Made by a program: the position numbers and the translations under genes. Shown piece by piece: positions 44,413 to 49,978 of a stretch of 64,000 bases of DNA. Under the pieces are notes generated by a model. The model was given only the letters and a program-made list of their open reading frames with translations, was not told where the DNA came from and did no database searches. Position 1 is the stretch's first letter. Each line of letters opens with the position of its first letter. Source of the stretch: Candidatus Bipolaricaulota bacterium (GTDB lineage Bacteria; Bipolaricaulota; Bipolaricaulia; UBA7950; UBA9294). Location: assembly GCA_028278555.1 (NCBI GenBank), contig JANQEA010000079.1, forward strand, positions 62,001-126,000. Direction: 5' to 3'.

Positions 44413-44986
44413 CCTCAGCTACCTCCTTGATGTGCTTCGCGACCATCACACCTTGTGGTCTGATTACTGTTCCTCGGAAAGCGAAGCCGCGCCTCCTCAC
44501 CTCAAGTACCGCACTTTCCATCGCAGGGTTATCGGTGCTTTCGACCGCCAAGGCCTCTTGGAGGTTTGGGTTGAAGGCCGTGCCAGATACTTCGATGGGT
44601 GTCACGCCCTGGCGCCTTAGGATCTCCAGCAGCTCTCTCTCGATGCTCTCGAGAGCTGTTGTTGCCGCCGCGTCATCCTCGAACTGAGCAGACAGCGTGG
44701 CAGCCCTATCACAGAGCAACATCAGGTCCTGGAAAATCGGCTGTCTGAACTCGCGGAACAGGAAGTCCCGCTCTAGCTCGTCCAGACGCTCCACCACCCG
44801 TGAGATGAGAATATCCTTGGCTGAGTCTCTTCGAGCCTTCTCTGTTAGCTCATCGAGAATCTTGCACAGAAGAGCCAGTACATTCTCTTGCTCATCATCG
44901 TTCGGGGCAACCTTAGGACACGAATCGGAAGGAGCTGACTCAACGTCGCTCTGCTCGCGGCGGGTGACCTCGTTCTCGTTTGTCAC
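44405..44986 (-). CDS. GrpE-like nucleotide-exchange factor
   Basis: 193 residues from GTG 44986, chosen because GAGAGGG lies about 9 nt upstream. An acidic N-terminal stretch is followed by a long helix (LERDFLFREFRQPIFQDLMLLCDRA) and the GrpE beta-domain signature VLEVRRRGFAFRGTVIRPQGVMVA. It ends 8 nt inside dnaK. This is a specialised GrpE, shorter and different from the usual coiled-coil form, matched to the neighbouring DnaK. It begins 109 nt after the RING gene. Confidence 0.9.
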   Translation of the reverse strand: MTNENEVTRREQSDVESAPSDSCPKVAPNDDEQENVLALLCKILDELTEKARRDSAKDILISRVVERLDELERDFLFREFRQPIFQDLMLLCDRAATLSAQFEDDAAATTALESIERELLEILRRQGVTPIEVSGTAFNPNLQEALAVESTDNPAMESAVLEVRRRGFAFRGTVIRPQGVMVAKHIKEVAEDE

Positions 44987-45094
44987 ATGTACTAGCCCTC
45001 TCTCACAGCAGACCAGCGTCTCTCTCGATGCCTGACGTGAAGGCCACGCTTGATCCCAGAGCTTCCTCCACATCGAGCCGTGCTGCCCTCCGAT

Positions 45095-45259
45095 CTAGCG
45101 AAGTGGCTTCTTGCAGATAGGGCACTGCTTCGTCGGGCTTGTCAAGACTCCTGCAGTCTTCCAGTAGCAATCCTTGCAGATGAAATGCCCCGTAGGGCAA
45201 GTCTTCCCACCGGCCAGAGGCTTCTCCTGGCCGCAGACGTCACAAATCCGGCTAGGCAT
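45095..45259 (-). CDS. 54-residue RING-type (C3HC4) zinc-finger protein
   Basis: Very small gene, first of the Hsp70 operon. Cys6, Cys9, Cys21, His25, Cys28, Cys31, Cys46 and Cys49 give C-x2-C-x11-C-x3-H-x2-C-x2-C-x14-C-x2-C, which fits the eukaryotic RING-finger C3HC4 consensus; the CPICKKP end is also RING-like. ATG 45259 has GGAGGA (45264-45269) four nt upstream and a good promoter 80 nt further on. A zinc-dependent adaptor that brings clients or partners to DnaK is the simplest idea; ubiquitin-ligase chemistry is not implied, since no E1/E2 genes are seen. Confidence 0.82.
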   Translation of the reverse strand: MPSRICDVCGQEKPLAGGKTCPTGHFICKDCYWKTAGVLTSPTKQCPICKKPLR

Positions 45260-45651
45260 CCATTCCTCCATCCACGATAGGCTACTACAACAGAAACGAC
45301 CCGTATAGTTCTACGCACCTCCAAGTCGTCTGAGCCATAGTATTCTTGGGGGCGTCTTCTGGTCAACTTCTTTGTGCTGCCGCAGCTGGGAAAGTCGGCT
45401 CTCGTGGTGCGACGAACCCCAAACTAGGTATCCAAAGAGATCTGTGCAGCTCTAGGAGGATGTAGGCGGCGGAGGCTGCAAGCCTGCGATACTGAATTGG
45501 GGCATTCGCTGCTTGGCGGGAGTAGCCAGCTGCTGCTCAGACTTCCCCTTGGCTAGGTCCGCGACTTGCTGCCACGTGGCTGTCCGTGCGGTGGAGCCTG
45601 GCGGATTCGAGCTAGCAGAGCCCTCTGCCAACGGCCCGGTCTACGAGTTGG
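45260..45651. other. Intergenic region upstream of the Hsp70 operon
   Basis: Holds the Hsp70-operon promoter and about 280 nt without a confident gene. On the minus strand an open frame at 45452-45631 (TTG start, in-frame stops at both ends, no ribosome site) would give a Gln/Pro/Ser-rich 59-residue peptide ending in a polyproline run. Its sequence looks like the disordered tail of a real protein, so it may be a gene remnant left at an island junction. Nothing else recognised. Confidence 0.4.
45337..45366 (-). promoter_or_regulatory. Sigma-70-type promoter of the RING-grpE-dnaK operon
   Basis: Minus-strand -35 TTGACC (45361-45366), 18-nt spacer, -10 TACTAT (45337-45342). Transcription would start near 45330, about 70 nt before the RING ATG. 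The boxes resemble housekeeping consensus; no CIRCE element or sigma-32-like sequence is visible, so heat-shock control is not supported. Confidence 0.6.
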
Positions 45652-46257
45652 TCAATGAGTAAAGCATGTCGTACCTGGCAGCAGTCCCCCTTCTGCGTGA
45701 TTCAGCACATTCAGATTCGCAAACGATGTGAGCACCAGGTCATGCTCCAACACATATTTCTCGGAAACCTCGCGCACATCGACAAGTCCGTACAACTTCG
45801 AGACCTTCAGGACTCCATTCCCAATGTGCTGCTCGATGGCCGGGAGACAGCCTCTCCGATAGATCGCACAGAGCGGCTCGTAGTGGCCGCGGACGATGGG
45901 GACGACGACGTCGAAGCCGTCGGATTGGCTGAGCAGGAACTCGACGAGTGGAGGCTCGATGTACGGCATGTCACAGGCGACGACGAAGCAAAGGTCGGTC
46001 GTCGAGGCGGAGAGACCGGCGTGGATCCCGACGAGGGGACTCCGGAGAGTGTAGTGGTCCTCGCTGACTCGGACGTTCGGCGGCAGATCCTCGATGTCGC
46101 GGCCGACGACGATTGCTTCGACGAAGAGCGGACCGAGGCGCCGGTGAAGCCGATTGATGACGAGCTCTCCATCGACGGTCAGGCGATGCTTCGGGAAGCC
46201 CATCCGCTTCGACTCGCCGCCGGCGAGGATGATCAGCGTTGCCGGTTCGCGGTTCAT
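45652..46257 (-). CDS. mobA: MobA-like molybdenum cofactor guanylyltransferase, second copy
   Basis: 201 residues. Nucleotidyltransferase motif AGGESKRMGFPKHRL and ACDMPYIEP are intact, so the enzyme should be functional. The first ~110 residues are nearly identical to the copy at 48586-49200, while the last ~85 differ much more. ATG 46257 corresponds to the GTG start of the other copy. Upstream sits a broken piece of fdhD, exactly as fdhD precedes mobA in the intact locus, so this is a duplicated fdhD-mobA segment. It adds GMP to the pterin cofactor used by formate dehydrogenase and possibly other enzymes. Confidence 0.88.
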   Translation of the reverse strand: MNREPATLIILAGGESKRMGFPKHRLTVDGELVINRLHRRLGPLFVEAIVVGRDIEDLPPNVRVSEDHYTLRSPLVGIHAGLSASTTDLCFVVACDMPYIEPPLVEFLLSQSDGFDVVVPIVRGHYEPLCAIYRRGCLPAIEQHIGNGVLKVSKLYGLVDVREVSEKYVLEHDLVLTSFANLNVLNHAEGGLLPGTTCFTH

Positions 46258-46374
46258 AGTCCGACCCTCCATCCATTCGCGTAGACATTCAGCCGATCCC
46301 CGCGAACGAAGCCGCAGCGGCCAGACGTTCAGCTCTTCGGCGAGGCGGACGGCGTCGATCGTCGGGGCGGAGAC
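46258..46374 (-). pseudogene. fdhD 3'-terminal remnant
   Basis: About 117 bp closely matching the last 40 codons of the intact fdhD (APTIDAVRLAEELNV ...). After GTCTG the remnant has one extra base compared with the intact gene, shifting the frame, and the fdhD stop is lost. The homology ends abruptly at about 46374, where unrelated island sequence begins. It marks a duplication or recombination junction. Confidence 0.8.
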
Positions 46375-46499
46375 ATTGATGCGGCTGACCAGTTGCTCGA
46401 TAACATCCTTCTGATCAGCTAAAGCATCGGGGAGGAAAGGACTTCCGGCCAAGCCTAGCGTGAAGCTCATCTTCCAAGTCAGGATGCGCGCAGAACTGC

Positions 46500-47060
46500 T
46501 CAGTCACTCATTCGATCCAGAAGATCTTCCAGCAGATACCTGCGGTCAGAAGCGGAGTACGAAGAGCTGATGAACACGTGTGCATCTCGCGCAGCTTCGA
46601 TTTGCCCTAGCTGTGCCCAGAGGGTGTTGTACCACGCGGGCGGTACGTCGCCCTCTGGGCGTTCCAAGTTGATCTGCGAGTGCCCGACGGCGAGCATCTG
46701 CGCGATTCGTTCGCGGCCGACGTCGAGGCGAGCGTCGATCTCGGCGACCTTTGCCCGTATGGCGTCATCGACCTTGTCCAGGATCATCGAAGCAGCTGCT
46801 CGTTGTGTTTTTCGACGACTGACCCGCCCGCCAGTAGCGCCTACGGGATTTGCGCCATCCTCGACTGCTACGATCGAACTTCTGCCGGTCGCGACCAGCG
46901 ACACAAGAGGGCTTCGAAGCTGCGTGAGTGTCCGCTGGAGGTCAGCGAGCCAGCTGAGCACATGATCGGCAAACGCTGCGTCGCCACTCACGTATCGATC
47001 GACAACACTTGGCAAAGCCATTAGGTGGGAGGTCAAGGATTCGCGCGTCAGCGCCAGCAT
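46500..47060 (-). CDS. Unknown protein, third gene of the DUF2589 operon
   Basis: 186 residues, no family recognised. Predicted alpha-helical N-terminal half (SVVDRYVSGDAAFADHVLSWLADLQRTLTQL), then a basic segment (GGRVSRRKTQRAAA) and a helical C-terminal half. ATG 47060 lies 19 nt after the preceding gene; upstream in-frame codons would overlap it. Located between the DUF2589 pair and the fdhD remnant. GC-richer than the Hsp70 operon. Confidence 0.75.
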   Translation of the reverse strand: MLALTRESLTSHLMALPSVVDRYVSGDAAFADHVLSWLADLQRTLTQLRSPLVSLVATGRSSIVAVEDGANPVGATGGRVSRRKTQRAAASMILDKVDDAIRAKVAEIDARLDVGRERIAQMLAVGHSQINLERPEGDVPPAWYNTLWAQLGQIEAARDAHVFISSSYSASDRRYLLEDLLDRMSD

Positions 47061-47079
47061 TGAGAACCTTCTGTCATTG

Positions 47080-47781
47080 CTACTCCGGAACGAGGTGGTC
47101 CCGGGTCGTGCCGTCAGGGCGCTCGACCGATGTCCATTCGACGCCGTCCTCACGTACGCTCAGCCGAATGCGCGTGATGGTTGAAGGATCAGCCTGATCC
47201 TTCACGCGCGACGTTAGGACGGTCACGCGGAACTGCGGAGGCAACGAAGGCCTGGCGACGGCGCTTTCGAGGGCAACGGCCTTGACGATCCGCAAGATGC
47301 GGCGAAACTGGTCAGGATTGAAGCGGGGGCGACTGGGTCGCTTCACGATCTCAGTGAGGACTTCGCTAGCACATCGCGCGGTGATGTCGGCTGCCGCGGA
47401 CGGCTGTCGTGGCCTGAGGTGTATGAAATCGCTTCGGAGCCGCAGGGCGAACACGTCCACGAATTCCTCAGCAAGCCCTTTAGGATTCCGATCGTCCTCG
47501 TTTGCGGCAGCGTCGGCTACGGCACGTGCGACTTTCTCCGGGATGGTTTCGTGATCCGCGATCTCCCCGACCTGGCGATCCTCGAACTCCTCGATTACGA
47601 CAGGGATCTCGACGTCCAGCTGTGGCACGCGGACTCTCGGGATGCTCATCCCGGCGAGAAGGGGATTCTGGCGGTAGTAGTCGGCAATTGCAAGAGTCTC
47701 CTCGTCTGCGATGCGACGTGCTTGCTCCACCGCGGCGAGGATTGCACCGAGGATCTCGCCGAGAGGATTCGATTCGGCCAC
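47080..47781 (-). CDS. Unknown DUF2589-associated protein
   Basis: 233 residues. N-terminal helix (PLGEILGAILAAVEQARRIADEETLAIADYYRQNPLLAG), then a hydrophilic middle part and a beta-rich C-terminus (FRVTVLTSRVKDQ, ITRIRLSVREDGVEWTSV). The frame opens at GTG 47790, but GTG 47781 is better placed relative to AGGAGG at 47789-47794. It begins just after the DUF2589 gene and is clearly co-transcribed. A binding partner of the DUF2589 protein is likely; function unknown. Confidence 0.75.
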   Translation of the reverse strand: MAESNPLGEILGAILAAVEQARRIADEETLAIADYYRQNPLLAGMSIPRVRVPQLDVEIPVVIEEFEDRQVGEIADHETIPEKVARAVADAAANEDDRNPKGLAEEFVDVFALRLRSDFIHLRPRQPSAAADITARCASEVLTEIVKRPSRPRFNPDQFRRILRIVKAVALESAVARPSLPPQFRVTVLTSRVKDQADPSTITRIRLSVREDGVEWTSVERPDGTTRDHLVPE

Positions 47782-47798
47782 GACATCCACCTCCTGCC

Positions 47799-48365
47799 CT
47801 ATGCCGGAACCTCCTCGATTGCGTTCTCCAGAATGCCGAGCAGCCGCTCAGTCCCGGCAGGGAGTTCGTCCTGAACGGCCCGAACGTGGACGGCCAGCGA
47901 GTAAGTTCTCTCGATCTTCTGCTTGGCCGTGGTGCTTCTCTTGTACGAGTAGTTCACCTTCAGCTTGGCCGATCCGAAGAACCAACCAGCCTTGGCCGTG
48001 AGTTCAGTGTTCAGGCCGTGCTCGGTCGTTGACTTCCTTGACTGTACCGAGGTGATCTTCGCGTTGAAGTTGATCGTCGTCTCGTCGACTCGGATGAAGG
48101 GGATCGGTAGCATGGTGAGGAAGGGGACTGTGAGCTTGAACGGCTTGACCTCTACTGAGACCGTTCCGTCGGGCTGTTCCGTTTCGACGGGCTTGTCGTA
48201 CTCAAACGTGATCATCGCCGGCTTGTCGTCATCATCGAAGCCGACGGCCTTGATGAAGTCCACTGAGGTGACCGCTGCGTCGGCTTGAGCTCTCACGACG
48301 GCGCTCAGCGGGCCTCCTATCATCGCCTCGAAATCCAGGCTTGCAAGCTCATCGCCAATTGCCAT
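47799..48365 (-). CDS. DUF2589 protein
   Basis: 188 residues. The N-terminal FEAMIGGPLSAVVRAQADAAVTSVDFIKAVGF block, the middle LTVPFLTMLPIPFIRVDETTINFNAKI and the later NYSYKRSTT ... YSLAVHVRAVQDELPAGTERLL match the DUF2589 family, a beta-rich protein of unknown function. AAAGGAG sits before ATG 48365, with an extended -10 promoter about 80 nt upstream. First gene of a three-gene operon flanked by the two mobA copies. Confidence 0.9.
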   Translation of the reverse strand: MAIGDELASLDFEAMIGGPLSAVVRAQADAAVTSVDFIKAVGFDDDDKPAMITFEYDKPVETEQPDGTVSVEVKPFKLTVPFLTMLPIPFIRVDETTINFNAKITSVQSRKSTTEHGLNTELTAKAGWFFGSAKLKVNYSYKRSTTAKQKIERTYSLAVHVRAVQDELPAGTERLLGILENAIEEVPA

Positions 48366-48446
48366 GGCACACTCCTTTCATGCCGTGTTCTTTTCGGAGC
48401 ACGGACCCCGGGTTCGCGCCCACCGTCCTTATGGCGGCAAGTGACG

Positions 48447-48476
48447 ACAATAGCACAAATGAACAGCAATCGTCAA
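48447..48476 (-). promoter_or_regulatory. Promoter of the DUF2589 operon
   Basis: Minus-strand -35 TTGACG (48471-48476), 18-nt spacer, TGC-extended -10 TATTGT (48447-48452). Transcription would start near 48440, giving a leader of about 75 nt that includes a small CCGTG/CACGG hairpin. The 18-nt spacing and TTGAC -35 parallel the Hsp70-operon promoter. Confidence 0.6.
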
Positions 48477-48585
48477 TTCAGAGGAAATATGAGGATGTGC
48501 ATGTTTGATTGGCCGTGCAGGAAGAAAGACACGGGAAGGCGGCGCTTCAGGACAACAGAGCGGGGGGGGCGCCTTCGGCCTCGTG

Positions 48586-49200
48586 TTACGTTGTGCTGAA
48601 GCCTGCAGGTTGGTGAGGCCGAACCGTAGCCTTGGCTTTGCCGGTGGTCGTGTTTTGATTCGCGAACGAGTGCAGATCGCAATCGTGTTCGCGGATCCGT
48701 CTTTCTGCGATCTCCGACACAATGACGTGTTCATAGATCTCGGAAACCTTGAGAACGTCACCTGTGATCAGTCGTTCGATCGATTCGAGGCAGGTCTTCC
48801 GATACGCAGAGCACAAAGGCTCGTAGTAGCCACGGACGACGGGGACGACGGCGCCGAAACCCTCGGCTTGGTTGAGCAGGAATTCGGCAAGAGCAGGCTC
48901 GACGTACGGCATATCGCAGGCGACGACGAAGCAAAGGTCGGTTGTTGAAGCGGAGAGTCCGGCGTGGATCCCGACGAGGGGACTCCGGACGGTGTAGTGG
49001 TCCTCCGTGACTTGAACATCAGGCGGGAGGTCCTCGATGTCGCGGCCGACGACGATCGTCTCGACGAAGAGCGGCCCGAGGCGCCGGTGCAGCCGGTCGA
49101 TGACACGCTCTCCGTCGACGGTCAACCGATGCTTCGGGAAGCCCATCCGCTTCGACTCGCCGCCGGCGAGGATGATCAGGGTTGCCGGTTCGCGCTTCAC
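48586..49200 (-). CDS. mobA: MobA molybdenum cofactor guanylyltransferase
   Basis: 204 residues starting at GTG 49200, which overlaps the fdhD stop (GTGA). AGGESKRMGFPKHRL and ACDMPYVEP are the nucleotide- and metal-binding motifs. It makes the guanine-dinucleotide form of the pterin cofactor needed by the formate dehydrogenase encoded upstream. This copy is in the ancestral fdhA-fdhD-mobA order; the second copy is at 45652-46257. Confidence 0.92.
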   Translation of the reverse strand: MKREPATLIILAGGESKRMGFPKHRLTVDGERVIDRLHRRLGPLFVETIVVGRDIEDLPPDVQVTEDHYTVRSPLVGIHAGLSASTTDLCFVVACDMPYVEPALAEFLLNQAEGFGAVVPVVRGYYEPLCSAYRKTCLESIERLITGDVLKVSEIYEHVIVSEIAERRIREHDCDLHSFANQNTTTGKAKATVRPHQPAGFSTT

Positions 49201-49955
49201 AGCCCGACCCTCCAGCCGTGGGCGTAGACGTTCAGCCGATCCCCGCGGACGAAGCCGCAGAGACAGACGTTCAGCTCTTCGGCGAGGCGAACGGCATCGA
49301 TCGTCGGGGCCGAGACGGCGGCGATGATCGGGATGCCGCACCGGGCGAGCTTGACGAGTAGCCGCGACGGGACGCGCGACGAGAGGAAGGCGACCGATCG
49401 TCCGAAGTCAGCGCACGCTTCGAGCGCGAGCCCGATCACCTTCTCGAGAGCACAGGTCCGGCTGATGTCTTCGCACCCGGCGAGCACGAACGCTTCGCGT
49501 TCGTGGCTGGCTGGGAAGTCGGGTTCGTTCGCGATCTTCGCGTGCTCGCTATCTACGAGGGCCATGACGTGGGTGCCGCCGGTCTGTCGGAAGGTCTCCG
49601 CGCGGTCGATGGCCGTGCGGGCGGCGGCGAGGAGCGTCTCGGGACCGACGATCAGACCGCTCTCGACGCGTGTGATCGCCAGGGGTTCGGTCGGGGCTGA
49701 GTCTACCAGCGTGACGGCGAACCGTCCGTCGGCCTCCCGGATCTCCTCGACATCCTCCGGCGACGCGATTCGCCCCTCGGAGAAGAGATAGCCGAGCACC
49801 CATTCGCGCATCCGTCCGGGGGAGCAGGTCGTCCGGATCAGTTCGATCTCGTTGACTGCAACAGCAACGTGGTTTTCCGTCACGAGTGTGTCATCGACGG
49901 ACTCGACGGTGCCAGACTCGTATCGCTGGATCGGCGCGTTCTCGGTGATCGGCAT
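49197..49955 (-). CDS. fdhD: FdhD-like formate dehydrogenase accessory protein without the CxxC motif
   Basis: 252 residues. TGGTH, the EDISRTCALEKVIG block (EDVGRHxALDK in typical FdhD), LSSRVPSRLLVKLARCGIPI and APTIDAVRLAEELNV identify FdhD. The CGxCG motif that carries persulfide sulfur in E. coli FdhD is missing; the region between EPLAITRV and ETFRQTGG has no cysteine. In the EDxGRH loop His becomes Thr and a Cys appears. It should help sulfurate the Mo/W-bis-pterin of FdhA, but by a different chemistry or only as a chaperone. Coupled to mobA. Confidence 0.9.
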   Translation of the reverse strand: MPITENAPIQRYESGTVESVDDTLVTENHVAVAVNEIELIRTTCSPGRMREWVLGYLFSEGRIASPEDVEEIREADGRFAVTLVDSAPTEPLAITRVESGLIVGPETLLAAARTAIDRAETFRQTGGTHVMALVDSEHAKIANEPDFPASHEREAFVLAGCEDISRTCALEKVIGLALEACADFGRSVAFLSSRVPSRLLVKLARCGIPIIAAVSAPTIDAVRLAEELNVCLCGFVRGDRLNVYAHGWRVGL

Positions 49956-49978
49956 CGCGGCCTCCCGCTTCTCGGAGG

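Noticed and set aside
45003-45200. Minus-strand 65-residue frame overlapping the RING gene
   Set aside because: It is another frame of the RING coding region and of the grpE leader, without ribosome site; the RING frame has eight ordered zinc ligands.
45452-45631. Gln/Pro-rich 59-residue frame on the minus strand
   Set aside because: No ribosome site and only a TTG start; kept as a possible gene remnant in the intergenic entry, not called as a gene.
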